Origin: Antitrichia curtipendula
Lineage: Eukaryota > Streptophyta > Bryopsida > Hypnales > Leucodontaceae
DNA: 64,000 nucleotides
Reading direction: 5' to 3'
Assembly: GCA_951230915.1 (NCBI GenBank)
Contig: OX579638.1
Span: 14,712,696 to 14,776,695 of the forward strand
Shown here: positions 36,570 through 49,914 of the stretch, in pieces
How the letters are laid out: every line of letters begins with the position of its first letter
How positions within the stretch are numbered: the stretch's first letter is position 1
The notes under the pieces: generated by a model
The model's database searches: none
Told to the model about the DNA's origin: nothing
What the model saw: the letters and a program-made list of their open reading frames with translations, nothing else
Made by a program: the position numbers and the translations under genes

Positions 36570-37310
36570 CGTACATTGCTTCATGGCCTCTAATGCACCT
36601 GTAGGAGAAATCCAAAGCCGGTGTATATGGAATTTCTGAAGAATTGCATTGTCAATGTCCAGTAATGATAATAGGAATGGAATTGGGACACAATACGACA
36701 ATCATACTGTCTGTATGTATGTGCAATTTCCATGCTTAAGATCGACGCAAAAGGACATTTGTCCAATTGCCGTAGAAAACGATGGACATTTGGGCGTTCT
36801 CCAGAGAGGTAACTATACAGTCAGGCTCGAATGGTTTGAATAACCATGGGAGCATGGTTCCCATTGTTAAGCTGTCTAAATTTTTTCGGTTGGACCTTGT
36901 TGAGAGTCAGAAGGGGATTTGAGATTGTTCTTAGCATGCATTTTTGTGGACAATGGATGAATAAACTATGAAAGTTTAAAGCACTGAAAATTGGTGCATA
37001 TATCCAAAATTGACCCTAGATTCTCATGTTGAGAGGGTATACATTTTAGGCAAGAATCTAGCTAGATAGGATGGATTTGCAAATAAGTGCATTTATCTTT
37101 ACTTCACTTGCCATTTGGGGCCATTTCAGTTTGAGTCTTGCATGTATAGCAAAAAACTTAGTGAATTTTTTTGTCCCTCTCTAAAATAAATTATATGCAA
37201 ACTAAGTATTTTAGATAGTGACTAAATAAGCACCTTATAAGTACTAGATACAAGTGGGTGGTTAGTGGGAGGCCTTCCAGAGTCCATTGAATCATACAAA
37301 GGTCGTTTCA
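36570..37310. other. GT23 3' flank
   Basis: Probable 3' untranslated region and AT-rich flank. No gene or clear repeat is recognised before the TTAA element at 37,311. Confidence 0.5.
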
Positions 37311-37682
37311 TTAACCCTTAAAAAGACATTTTGTGCCCTAACTTCAAGCCTTTTGCCTATTAAATAATTTAAATTATGGAAGTGTCAATCAACAACATTT
37401 TGAAAATTTGAGCGTGTTTTCTCCCTCCTTCCAATACACATTAAATGTGTTGATCCTTGTTTCAATTTCTAATTTGTGGAGGGAGAGAGGTTATGATTGG
37501 CAAGTGTAGATGTTGTCCCACTTGGCTGCATGTTTGCCATTGTTGCCTCAAAAAGAGCGCTTGCTTGGTTTTCTGATGAAGCACCATTTGTAGATCCATA
37601 GACAAAACTTGTTTGGTCTTAAATTTCTCTAACATGTTCCTTATGCTATCCCTAAGGAATGAAAATGTCCTTTAATGGTTAA
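37311..37682. mobile_element. TTAA-flanked non-autonomous element, copy 3 (372 bp)
   Basis: Left end TTAACCCTTAAAAAGACATTTTG; right end read inward TTAACCATTAAAGGACATTTTC. About 19 of 22 bases agree when one base is shifted. There is no coding potential. It lies in the convergent spacer between the GT23 and MRS2 genes. Confidence 0.68.
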
Positions 37683-38158
37683 GTTTATTGTTCTTGCTCC
37701 TTCATGTTTAAACACTTGTTTACAAGGTTGAAATTGCAACAAATTTGCAAAGATAGCCATAAATTTATTAACAATTTTGCAATGATTTATAATTACATTG
37801 TGTAAACGAATTGCAATTTAGAAATATTTCAATTTTGTTATAATGATTTTGCAACGTTTTAGAATGCTAAATTTGTTAATTTGGCAATTTTTCATTACTT
37901 TGGCACAGTTCAAGCCACGTGGTTTGAAACCAAAATCTATAATGTCCTATTTTGTAACCCAAAATTAGACCTTTGTGAAGATACATGTCACAATTTTTGG
38001 CTTGTGGAAAATCGCCAATTTAAGGAAATTGAAATCCAATCGCCAATCAGTAGTCCAACATTTATTTTTCCAATGCAAAACAGAAGTTAAAATCTCCTTC
38101 CTCATCCTCATCTTATTCAAAGACTGAAAATTCAGGTTGCTTACATATTATTTCTGAG
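37683..38158. other. MRS2 3' flank
   Basis: AT-rich sequence leading into the 3' end of the minus-strand MRS2 gene. No separate gene is seen. Confidence 0.5.
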
Positions 38159-41100
38159 TCAAATAAGATGATTATACTTGCACCAACCCATAATCAATCC
38201 GGAAAAGACAATGCTAGCAAAGGATCCCCATCCCACTACTCTCCAGAAATCTTGAGGCTTTCCCTCAGTAAAAAGAGGAATCTCGATGTTCATGCCAAAT
38301 AATCCAGTCACACCAATGAATATGCTAATCACTAGACATGATATTGTCATCATAATATTCAATTTCAACATGTTGTTTTGATGATCATCAAGCATAATCT
38401 TCACATAATCTTCAGTGTTATCAACGTACTCCTTCACCTACACAAGGAAAAATCCAGCATCACAGAAAAAGGCAGACTACATCTCAACAACACGCACAAT
38501 ATGTAGTTGAAAATGGAGTTTAAAAAAACGAACCCTTCATTTTTTATTATTGTGAATTTTAAATTTTTGCTAATAGCTTTCCCCAAAATGTGAGTAGGTT
38601 TGACTCTCCAAATGTTGTACATGTACTCTATTTTTAATATTTCAAGTCTTTTGTTTAGCCTGTCCATGTTTATGGACAAACTACCTTCTTATCAACAAAT
38701 CAAACATATTGCACCCGGACTTTAGCATTTGCAGAGATTGGAGGTTTAACAATACCGATGCCACATGATGTATGATTCCATCAATAAGCACAAAGTAGGC
38801 CTCCAAGAGGCATTCAAGCTCTTCCACATCCTGATGTTTGCAACCTGGCCCTGTAATGCTTGTCCTGCTGTGAATTGGGCTGTGAAGAGAGTCTGCGTTC
38901 GTATGATCCACATGAAATGTAACAAGTTTTAGATGCTCCCTGTATCAATTAAGGAGAAATCCAAGTTGTTTCAGTTCAAACCCAGGCAAAAAATATAAAA
39001 AACTGAGGCAGACAGACTCTTGTGCTAACAAGAAATGTATTGAGACGAAGAGTTCATACAGCTTTTCCACTCTGTTGTAGCTTTAAAAATAGAGACAAGT
39101 GGAAAGTGCAGCTAGGAGGATTGCGCCCATATCTTACTGTCCATGGATTACCACTGAGGCCTTTCAGGTCCGGCAGTTGTTAATCGCAAAGAATATAAGC
39201 TGTAATTTCAAATAATAATGCAGTTATTTGGTCAAAAATGAGGAAACTTGAACGCTCTTCAGCCTTGATACCGTAGTAAGCCATTTTGTTTGATACAAGG
39301 TGTAAACTCTAAGTTTTTCACAGTGAGTATCAAATTTCAGAAATAAATAAGAATCCCTTAAACCACCTCTTTTAATTAGTTTGACATGCAAGAGGCAAAT
39401 ACCACAGGCCTCAACGGTACCTGACAATTGCCTGTGGTATTTTGAGATGGCCAGTTGAACCTCAAGCAAGGAAGAAAATGCAATACTCTTGTTCACTCAA
39501 GCTACGCACATAGAAAAAGAAGGGTTTTAAAGGGCCAACCGTGTTTGTTTTGAAGTTGGATTCGAATGGAATCCATGGTCCTTATGCTTCTGCTGCTCTT
39601 CATTTCTGCAGAGTCAATACCCATTTATTATCATTGAGTAGGCTCTTGCATCTGCACTACTAAGTTAGATTCTTGCACAGAGTGTTAAACTAAGATCAAT
39701 GGCGAAAGAGAGGACCTCGTTGGGCTCCTTGGTGAATATCGCTTTGGTTGTCTGTGGACAGGCGCTAGGGAGGAGGGTTGGTCAACTTGCTTAGGGTTCC
39801 CAAGAGTGACTTCTGGATTGCTGGTGCCATCCCCGTGGAGGCTGACAGAGCCGGAGAAGTTCGATGCTTCACGCTGTTCCCAGAGCAACTTCTCTGTCAA
39901 GTACATTTCTGCCATGTCTCCATCGTCGTCCAGAAGCTGCTCAATCTCATCTCTCACCTTCAATTCCATTCCACGATATTGTTCGTTACCATTTTATCAA
40001 AAGAGGACTCAAAACTTCAATTCAATTGAAAATAATGAGTCTGAATAGGCCAATCAGTTATCAATTTCCTCGTTGGCTTACATTGCATTATAGCGCAATT
40101 ACAGCCTTGTTAAAGTAGGTGAACAAGGTAGAAAGTAAGTGAACTAGCTATTACACCACCTTAACAAGTAAAATAATCTAAAGATAATAAAGACATCGTG
40201 AAAGGGTGTTTAGAGGGTTACTGTAGAACGATATGTACACATACTCACCCGTTGAACGCGGCCAGAGATGAGCACCAGTCGATTCTTGATTTGGCGAACA
40301 GTTTCCAAGTTGCTTGCACTCACATGCGAGGTCAAGGTATCAAGAGCTTCGTGAGCCTGGGCCGCCAAGGTAGATGCCTACTCGCACCCATACAACCAGT
40401 AACTAGAAGCCTAGAAAATCAGTCGCCAAATTGACTCAATAGACAGCATTGAGTTGCAAGGCAGGCAGTCAAGTATGCAAAAATGGATGTAGAAATGTCA
40501 CCACCCACTCGACTGTAGGCATTCTCCTGCTTGACCACATTCATGCCAGGGACCACACATGCTATGGAGAGGGACTGCAAGGCGATCTAAGGTAAAATTT
40601 CATTCTGGTAACCAAAGAGATAGAACCATTATTTCGAATATGCTAAATTTGTCTATGGCATGAAGTCCTCTTCAACTAAAAGTTATTGGGATAACTGAAA
40701 TTTCAAAGATTGGCGTGAACAGCGTTTGAAATGTTCTACCAGTCAGTTTTCCAGCCTTCTGTGGTCCTGCCTTCACAAGAAAATGAGAACATGCACATGA
40801 CAAGGAAGAAAGAGAAAAGAAATAACCTCGGAGTCGAGGCATTGACATGCAGCTTCCAAGCAGGCTTCTAATGCCTGAAACTCAAATGGTAACAAGCTCC
40901 ACCCACGCATCGTCGGTGTGTCAGCTCCTTCCCGATCTTCAGGATGATGCGTGCATTCAGGGATATTATGGTCGCATCCAGATCCATCAGGAGAAGCCTT
41001 GCATCAGGAAAAATTAGGGTTTACTAAAATTACATGGACCGACAGACATTTGAGGCTTGATCTCCCAGGCATTCATTGCAATCAAAAGCAAAGAAGCAGA

Positions 41101-41428
41101 GAGATTCAGGGCCAACCTGATGGCTGTGGTTGGAAGGGAGGCGCAAGCGAAGCTCTTTCACGAATTGAGCAACTCTTGGATTCCGGGCATCCAGAAGGAA
41201 CACTTCTTGCGCAGTGATGATTGTTTTAATGTGCTCAAGGTTCACGACAATGGCGCGCTCGCGACCAAGAATTGAGGAAGGGTAAGAAAGCACCGGGTCC
41301 AGCAGGCGGAGATCGCGGGCTGGCAGACGTGCTCGCCGCATTATGACATGTTTGGGAACCTCTAAAGCCTGGTGCAACATCCACATTCCATGGCTTACAC
41401 ACGCTCTTACAACCACAATGCAAGGCAT
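38159..41428 (-). CDS. MRS2: MRS2/CorA-type magnesium transporter, 6 exons
   Basis: Membrane Mg2+ channel of the plant MRS2/MGT family. Exons in gene order: 41428-41117, 40997-40827, 40377-40249, 39957-39716, 38879-38756 and 38437-38159. Phases agree and give 1,257 bp, 418 aa. The N-terminal domain has IMRRARLPARDLRLLDP and YPSSILGRERAIVVNLEHIK. LPFEFQALEACLEAAC, NRLVLISGRVQRVRDEIEQLLDDDGDMAEMYLT (in pieces) and VEELECLLEAYFVLIDG follow, ending with YVDNTEDYVKIMLDDHQNNML. Two C-terminal membrane helices surround the signature GMN, seen as GLFGMNIEIP. The first codons are uncertain: the N terminus before ALEVPKH is shorter and less typical than usual, and a further upstream exon may exist. The junction 39,716/38,879 is chosen by phase. 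The gene converges with GT23. Confidence 0.9.
40545..40775. repeat. Dispersed repeat copy B, in an intron of MRS2
   Basis: The partner of 25,085-25,350, in the same plus-strand orientation and also inside an intron of a minus-strand gene (40,378-40,826). Shared blocks include ATTCATGCCAGGG, TTCATTCTGGTAA, TTTGTCTATGGCATGA, TTTCAAAGATTGG and CCAGTCAGTTTTCCAGCCT. Confidence 0.65.
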
Positions 41429-42760
41429 CAAGGTTTCTCATTCTGTTGACAAATGCAACTGAAAAAAATGCACCAATTACACGAAGCTCGATTCTGATAA
41501 TCTGACCCTTCTTGTTCGCACACCCCATTTTGATGTGCATAAATTGTAAGGTCAAACACTGCTTGGAGAGATTCTTTGTCTTTCCACCACAGACAGAGTT
41601 AGGGTTTCATGACACAAATTGAGCTGCCCAGTTTTGTTTGTTGATATTTTCGTTTCGCTTAGGTGGTTCCAAAATTTTAGTTAGTAAAGGCAACCAAAAT
41701 TGTGTAATAACGCTGGTAGCTAAAAGAGGATTCTCGGTGATTTACAACAAATTCTGCTACAAATCTGACAAAATAGTTGCATCCTCCTCCTTGAATTTCA
41801 AATGGACTTGTGGGTGGACGCAAAAGATTGTTGAAATCTGGCGAAATTTAGCCCTAATGAATGTCTGGAGCTGCCTGAATGCAGAGAGTGACCTGAGAGA
41901 TACCGTGCATGTCAATGTGCAGCCACTCTGTTTTCGTGTGTCTCCCGGCATGCCACTGCTGCACATCCTCCTTGACAGCCCTGTTGAATTCCATGTTGAA
42001 TTTCATTGTAAATGGCTGTTTGGGAAGCCCAATTCTGTGTTTCTTTAGGGAGAAGATCAATCGCCAGTGAATTGATTTTCAATGTCACGGCCTGTTGGCC
42101 ACCCTGACAACAACTGGCCCCTGACTTGAACTCTCATAATACGGCTAATCACACCTTTTCTCCCCCCATTCTCAATCTCCACAGAATGAGGACGTGGCAC
42201 GCTCTCCTTGATTTGTAGAGGGGCTCATTCTTAGAAGATTGAGAAGTTTTTTTCTTCTCCTCTAAAGGTGTCCATTCTCATTGTTTGCATAGTGAAAAGG
42301 GGAGTCTTCATGCATAAGCGCATCTCTACAGCAAATATGCAATTTTGGAGGTTTGGCGTGCCTTGTTCAAAAAGCTCATTTCTATTGAAGAGTCGGACCC
42401 CATAGGGAGACTCACCAAGTGGTCAAATATCCACTCATAGTTACTATTTTTATTATTTTGAAGAAAATCTTCAGCTTTAGAAGATAAGCTTTTAAAAAAA
42501 TGTGGGGTCAAAAAGATTCTTAAATAGCTTTGTGAACCATGCCAAAGAATATCTATTTGTCCATGCTCTCTTCACTTTTTGAAGTGGCTAGTCATCTTTT
42601 TTCACTTGGCACGCATGTCGTGGGACAATTTTTCAACCTTGCCTTGCCTATTGGTTGTGTCAGGTTTAGTCGCACCCTACCATAGAGATGCTCTAAAGGC
42701 TCCTATTGGTTCCTCTTTTCACTCCACCTTTTCATTCTTCATAGAAGTTTCATTTTTGGA
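41429..42760 (-). promoter_or_regulatory. Upstream region of MRS2
   Basis: Balanced composition up to about 42,200, then increasingly AT-rich. It probably holds the promoter, leader and perhaps a missed 5' exon of MRS2. Open frames on both strands at 41,638-42,060 do not match any part of MRS2 that I recognise. Confidence 0.35.
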
Positions 42761-42849
42761 GAAGATGTGACAACCCCTAATGCCAAGTCTAGTAAATTCA
42801 AGCTTAGGTAGAAGTATCCCAACGTGCCACTATTCCTACCCCTATTATG

Positions 42850-43670
42850 TTTCCCTTTATACTTTTCAATATGTTCTACAACAGATATTTTAATCCAACA
42901 ACAATCATTTTTCCAAGCAATTTCTATGGAGTCTACCTTGAAGATAGGATTGGCACTTTGTTGCTCAACAATCATTCAAGTCACTAACCTTAATGCATTT
43001 CATTAGTTAAAATGATATTTTTTCATTTTAGAACAAGTTTTTGGGATTGCAATTTTTGATGCTATTTCTTGAAACTTTCATAGAGTGTTGGAAGAGCTTT
43101 GAACTATCCAATGAAGATAAATTTACAATTACCACAATAGGACGATAGGATTATGAATAATTGACTTATTTGTTCTAAAATAGTGAGTTTGTTCAAAATT
43201 CATATTTGATATACTAGTGTGTACATATTCAAAAACATAAGCTACTTGAAGGTTGTCTAAAGTCAACATATATGAAAACATGCAAAGCACATATTAATGT
43301 GCCTTTCCACGTCAAAAGCTATCGAGTTGGTTGGCCACCTATCATGACCCTCCACATCAACTATTCCATCCATTTAGCACCATGTATTTTTCAAGTTATG
43401 CCTAATATCCACATATTAGATCCTTTGAATGTAATCAAGAGACATATCAATTTTTTCCTTTACACTTTTCTATATGTTCTATGATATTCATTTTAACCAA
43501 GAATAATCATTTTTATGTAGAGCCTACCTTGAAAATAGGATTGGTACTTTTTTGCTCAACAATTAAGTCACCCTAATGCATTTGATTATCCAAAATGTTA
43601 TTTTTTCATTTTGAGGCAAACCTTTAGGATTGCAATTTTTTGATGCTTACCTAATTTTTGAAACTTTTAT
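42850..43670. repeat. Two diverged direct repeats of about 230 bp
   Basis: Segments 42,852-43,080 and about 43,455-43,665 share ordered blocks: ACTTTTCAATATGTTCTA, AATCATTTTT, CTACCTTGAAGATAGGATTGG, TTGCTCAACAAT, CCTTAATGCATTT, TTTTTTCATTTT and GGATTGCAATTTTTGATGCT. The copies are about 600 bp apart and about 75 percent alike by eye. Origin unknown. Confidence 0.6.
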
Positions 43671-44051
43671 TCAAATGATGACCTTCATGTTACAACTAGT
43701 TTAGATGATATTTGGTGATATAATATTTTTGCATTGACAAATAGAAGGTGCACTATGTGTGAAGAGAAATATTGACCTAGAATCATGAAGTCAAACAACT
43801 AAAACAATGAAATGAAGCCACAACTTGTCATTAAAACATGAGGCCACACAATAAAAGCCATGAGAAGAATCCACATGATTAAAGCCATGACTATTGCTTC
43901 AAATAGTTTGTATGTCCATTCACCTACAATTGCATTATTTTAATAAAAATAAAATTTTGACCTTCCAAAGTTGAAGAGTTATTTCAGGTGCAACTTTATC
44001 ATTCTACTAGACCTTCGTTTACTAATTTCTTCTTGTTGTATATCCTAAACC

Positions 44052-44611
44052 TTAACCCTTTAGGGCCGAGCATGCCAAATTTGGTCGTTTTAAACTGTAT
44101 TTTGGGAATTGGAACACTTTCCTAGCCTTAGTTGCCTATGAGGTATGAACGAGATGTAAGGGCAGGGAAATTCCACTTCCAATGAGCCATTGGCCATTAA
44201 ATTTGGAACAATAATGATTTGTCTATGGCAATTTGAAGTTGGGATTTCCTAGAGTTTCAAAATGCATTGTGGAACATGTTTCTCTATTGAATTTATTTGT
44301 GTATAACTAAAGAGAGCATGCCAACTTCACCATAATGTTCATTATAATTTCTTCTATTTTCTACCAAAATTTCATGGTAAAGTGAGCTTTTTTGTAATTA
44401 CTATAATTTTTCAAAGATAGAAACTCTAAAAAATCTTATAAATTTCATTTTTTTTCCAAAAAATATTAAAAAATCAGATCAGATAGAAGATATAAATGGT
44501 TATTTGTAGAAATATAATAATTTAAATTAAATTATAAAATTTTAATATGCAAATTTGATTCCAAAAGAATTCAAGAGGTTGCTTGGGGCTCCTTAGGCCC
44601 TAAAGGGTTAA
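44052..44611. mobile_element. TTAA-flanked non-autonomous element, copy 4 (560 bp)
   Basis: Both ends read TTAACCCTTTAGGGCC inward, a perfect 16-base inverted terminus including TTAA. The interior is AT-rich and non-coding. It has the cleanest termini of the family in this window, and probably represents a related but distinct subfamily, because the interior blocks of the 16,500 copy are not obvious. Confidence 0.75.
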
Positions 44612-46860
44612 GACTAATGGAACCAATCTTGGAACCATTGGAGTGGTGGTTAAGTGGTTTCAATAGAATTACAAAATACTTGAGAATTCAAAGAGAGGTG
44701 CACAATCAAATGGAATGAAGATAAATCTTTTAAAGAAAATCTCATAAATATTTATAGTTTCCACTACAAAAACAATGAAAACTATCAAAGAAGAAAATTG
44801 TATCTACAAAGGCTTCCAAAATGAGGCCATATCCTCATTTAGGTTGCAAACAATATAAAAGTTGTGCTTTGGAAAATTAACCCCTAAAATCCCTTGCACA
44901 CACATTGTGGTTTTTGATTTTTTGAAGTTTTGGTCATATTGTGGTTTGACTTTTGACTTTTTCATGCATACAATTATATTTTGGATGCATGTTTTTGATA
45001 CAAATCCGAAAATATAATTTGTACATAAATGCTAGAATTTTGGGTGCATTTTCTGTGACTTTTTGAATGATATAACCTCAAAAATCTAATCTTTGCAATT
45101 GCTAAAGGACTTGTGAGGACTTGTTGCTTGGCAATTTTTTTAAATGTGAGGATCTTCTTCCTTCAAGACAATGACTAGAAAAATCATTTTTCAGGTTATA
45201 AAAAAAATGATTTTTTGTTTTGGCTATTATAATGCAACACTCCACTAACTGGATTGTAGGAAAAGGCATTTATGAATTTATTGATGTTTTTGAATGTTTT
45301 AATTCTTTTTAAAGGATAATAGTATGCAAAGTCTATAAATTTTTTTACAAAGTGGATATGCTAATTTCAACCCCTAGCATGTGTATTACACTAAAAGATG
45401 CAAATTAATATCAGCATTGTCTAATTCTCATAGAATTTTGAATTTGAGATACCCTTATGGACATGCTTTAAAAGAAAAAATATTTTCTACTTTAGCTAGT
45501 AGACCTCATAAATAATAAGGAATTTGAATTTGAAATTTTTGTATGTGTTCTACACGAAGTTGAGGTTTAAGATTGTGCTCAAATATCCATCCTATATTTC
45601 TATTACTTGAAACTACAAACTGTATAACAATATGAGAAATTTCAATTTTTTTTGTGAAAATTACAATTGTTATCATTTTTTTTGCAAAATTGAAAATAAA
45701 TAAGTAAAAATAGCAAAAATAATCCAAATTATTTGGAACATTTTTCAAGAAGAAAAATTAGCAATGGAAATTAGTGTGAAAATTTTTAAATTGATTATTT
45801 TATTTTACATCCAAAACAACCACAACAAAAACCTTGAAGTCAAATTCAATCATTCAACCAACTTTATATTTTTATTTAATTTGTATATTAAATTTTGATA
45901 TTTTTTCTAATGGAAAAATGTGTTCTCTATTTATTTATTTGTTTTCAAAAAACTTTACGGGAAAGTCAAATTATTGTGATTTTTGAAAGTTAAAGGTGGA
46001 AATAAAATTATATCAATTAGAATATACATTTGAATAATTTGGAATTTTTACCATAAATGAAGGTTAGAATGAAAAACTTAATTTTGTAATTTAAATTTAA
46101 AATACATTTTAAAAAGTAAAAAATATAGCATATTGTATTATATTGCAAACAAATTGTTGTAGGCTGAAGATACCTTACATGCGGCAACTAACCTCATTGT
46201 GTGATTTAGGATGTCATGGGTGTAGATGAGGTCCATAGCCTCTTTGTTTAATTCACCCATGTGGCTTATCCCAAGTTTATGGCAACTTCTCTTTTGATTG
46301 GGGTTCTAAATGGAAATATTTATCATGTGTTGATGTTGATGTGAGAAATGTTAACTGACAAAAGTTAACTGAGAAATGTGTAGGTGACTTGATGGTTTTG
46401 ATAATTTGATGGTTTGATGTGAGGGGCTTCTAATCTTGCCAATTAGATTCTGTAAATTAAGAGTCTTGTAAAGCTTATGATTTTTATAAATTGATAGGAA
46501 AAGCCTTATAAGAGGATGTCCTCCAGATCCACCCAAGTTTCTTAAGACTTGTCTACCTATAGAGATTTGATGAGGACCTCCCTTTTCCTATTCTTTTTTA
46601 GAAAACTTTTTCTAACTTTTAGCATTCTCTACTTTGTCCCAAGCACCAAGGCAGTATTGGTTTGCATTTTATTACATTGATAATTTTATGAATAATCAAA
46701 AATGGTATGGATGCATAATTTATATTACAAGAGTAAGAGCAGGTGATGAACAATCCTTTTTAGATTTATCCTTTACAAGTGCTAGAAATTAAACCCGAAG
46801 TAGTAAAATTTGTAGAATCTATAAGAACTAATGGTCCTTCATGTTTTAATTAGTCTTTTG
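44612..46860. other. AT-rich intergenic DNA with one unpaired TTAA-element end
   Basis: TTAACCCCTAAAATCCC at 44,877-44,893 matches the family terminus, but I found no partner end downstream. The rest is AT-rich, with no gene. Confidence 0.45.
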
Positions 46861-46863
46861 CAT

Positions 46864-46867
<4 letters not shown>

Positions 46868-46934
<67 letters not shown>
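46868..46934. repeat. (TA)n microsatellite
   Basis: About 33 uninterrupted AT dinucleotides. Confidence 0.97.
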
Positions 46935-46935
<1 letters not shown>

Positions 46936-47153
46936 ATTAATATGGGGTTAGGGTTTATAGTTTAGGATTTTAGAGTTGAATCAATCTCAATGAGAAATAA
47001 TATGATTCATAGTTCTAAATGAGTGTTCATGATGTTGTGGCAGGAGATGCAAGTAGCATTGGAGTTGGATTTGAAAAAGAAGAATTCAAAATTGCCTTTT
47101 ATTGTCTGTTCATGATTCTCATTTTTGAAGCTCTAACTGCATGCTCTAATTAC

Positions 47154-47740
47154 AATGCACTGAAAAGAGACTGTCACCTTTTTTCAGTGCATTAGTTCTT
47201 CCCCCCCTTTCTCAAAAAAATCACAGACCGTTGATTTAAAAAAACAAAAAAATGTTTTCCCTCCAAGATGCCGTTGATTTCTCAAAAAATCACAAGCCTT
47301 TGATCTTTGTGAGATTCAATCCAAGCCGTCCAAATATGAATCCAAATTACAATATTGAATACGGATATGATATAAATATGGAATGGATACGGATACAATA
47401 TATGACTTCAATATATTGTACGAGACATAAGATACGATTAAATACAAAATACAAAATACATGATATGTCCCATATCAATTGTCACCCCACTCCCACCTGG
47501 AAACTACAAAGCGGGGAGGGAGTTCTTGAATTTTAATTTTTTTAAATTTAATTTAAAATTAATTTATTAATTTAAGTACAAAGAAAGGGGGAGGGTATAA
47601 ATTTTTTTATTAATTTAAATACAAGGGGGGGAGGGTATGTATTTAAGTGCATTGTGACACAGTTTGTCACAACAATGCACTGAAAAGTGGTTGTACCAGC
47701 CAGCCAGCAACAATAAACTACAATGCACTCAAAAGAGGCA
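47154..47740. repeat. Cluster of AATGCACTGAAAAG repeats, direct and inverted
   Basis: AATGCACTGAAAAG at 47,154 is followed by its inverted copy ending near 47,193 (stem with a two-base bulge). The motif recurs at about 47,674 and 47,720. A near-palindrome of about 34 bp lies at 47,648-47,682 (GTGCATTGTGAC paired with GTCACAACAATGCAC). G-rich duplicated phrases (AGGGGGAGGGTATAAATT-like) lie between. It looks like rearranged mobile DNA. Confidence 0.5.
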
Positions 47741-49905
47741 GTAACTGTCTAATTCACAAAAACTGGGTGCTTCATTTTGATCTCATCTTCACTCCAGTCC
47801 CCAAGGGCATCATGGGATGTTCTTATGCCTTGGGAACATCATATGGGAATATATTGGCAACAAGGTCACCACCAAGTGAGTGATTACCACAATGTGGAGT
47901 TTACATAGTGTCTATAGTCTTTGATTTAGTCAAACTAGCTAGGACTATTAATGGCCCTACTCAATATTGTATGTGTTATTTAGTAGAGTGGACAACATTG
48001 CACTTCAATTTACAAAAGTTTTTGTACCTTATGTTTTGCCATCTAAAAGAACTCAACAGAGAAAGACTTTGATTGCTTCTTCACTTAATTATCTTGTCTT
48101 ATGGATTTTCTTGATCCTCTTCTATAATAAATATTGTAAATTACAATTGGTTATAGATAAAGAGACATTAGCTGGGGCATATGCATTACTCAAATGAGAT
48201 TCAAATAGAAGGTTGTTTTTATTTTCAAAGTAGAATTGAATGTTCTAAACCCTAAACAAGAGGTTTAACTATTTAATTCAAATAACAACTATTAAATCAA
48301 GATAAATATTTTTGAAATAAAAAATAAAAAACCAATTCTAATCCCATATATACAAAATACAGTCACATAAAAGAGTTATAGAGGTATTACACATAAAAGA
48401 GTCAAAAGAGTTAGAAAGGTGTAAGTTGATGACCATAGACAAAGTTCCCTCATTATTATTGGGAGACTAACAATATGTGAAGGATATTGTAATTAAGCAC
48501 TTATTTGCAAATTTACTAAAGCTATTCAAAGTGATAAAAAAATATATGCTATAATGTATTTTATTGCTTAGAATCCTACTTCAAATCTTCAATTTTCCAC
48601 AAAAACAAACAATTCAATCTAGTAGATTGAGAAACCAAACTTAATATTTAGATGCTCTCAAGGTCACAATATACATAACATGGGCATTATTACTACATGC
48701 TTTCATGACTTGTTAAAGCTTGTATTGCATTATTTTGCTCATTTTGTTTCATTTTTTATGAAAGTTCTTATTTTGATTAAAAAAAAGACTATTTGATTTT
48801 TTATATAATTTTTTTTTATGAAAAGACTTGATAAAAAGTCCTTAAAAGTCTTTAAAAGTCTTCAATAGTATTTAAAAGACTTCTTAATAAAAAGTCTTAA
48901 TAAATAAAAAAATTTAAGAAAAAAGATTTTTAAAGTCATTTTATAAAAAACTTCATCTTAAAAGATTTAATATAAAAAATCTTTAAAAGTCTTTAGAAGT
49001 TTTAACTCCTCAAAAACCAAGAGGATACAATGTGTCCCCTTCAAATTTTCAATGGCAAATTCTTGGTAGGATGAAATAAATCTCAATATTTTGTAAACTT
49101 GGATCTTATAGAATAATAAGTTCACATGCTTGTTGCATTTTTTTATTTTCAAAATTTCAATGTGAGAAGTACTTAAAAATTTATTTAGGAAATGTAGCCT
49201 AATAGAAAAAGAAACAAAGATAATGTTTTTCCAAGGAGCATAATAATATGGATGAAAAAAAAATATGTTTATGGACGTTTCTAGCCTTTAATTTGCACAA
49301 ACAAACTAGGTCTAGAGATTTCTTTTACAAATTTATACTTTTAGCTATTTAAAAAATATAAAGTTCAATCTAGTGTGATGAAAAATACAAAATAATTAAA
49401 ATGCTTCCAAATTTTTCAAGATGTTCTAAAAAATATGCTAAATATGTTAATTGTTAAATTTCAAAAATCAAAACATATGTAACTTTTTTTTTAATTTTGT
49501 AGGATCCAATTTGGTCAATTTTGGCTTTTTGACTCCTTTGTTTGAAAATGTATACAAATTTGAGAGAATTTTATTTTTTTATTTAAAAAAAAATTAAATA
49601 TAATGAAGTTGCCTAATATTCCAATACAATTATTTTGGGAGGGTAAAAAAGCATTATTCATCTTCTTAATAATTTTTCTTCCCCCAAAGCTGCATTTTTT
49701 TGCCTATAAAGTTGATCATTCAAAATTGTTATAATCTAAAAATCCAATGGTCAATACTTTCCACAATTAATTCCATGCATACTAGACAAAATTATAGTGT
49801 TTACTTTTTTAAAGTTAAAATAAAAAATTTCAAGCACATTTATGAGCAAAAACATATCAAAGTGGGACAACTCATTGAAAACCTCTATTGTCAAAAAGTT
49901 GTTGG
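47741..49905. other. AT-rich intergenic DNA with AAAAGTCTT-rich tract
   Basis: No gene recognised. At 48,815-49,005 the sequence is dominated by AAAAGTCTT and its complement AAGACTTTT. The same motif family reappears at 49,915-50,100, 54,235-54,260 and 55,480-55,620. Confidence 0.45.
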
Positions 49906-49914
49906 ACTTTGAAG

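Noticed and set aside
36117..36701. Long minus-strand open frame opposite GT23 exon 2
   Set aside because: It is the complement of a GC-rich coding exon with clear family motifs on the plus strand.
42780..42800. ACAACCCCTAATGCC as another TTAA-element end
   Set aside because: It lacks the TTAA and has no partner end.
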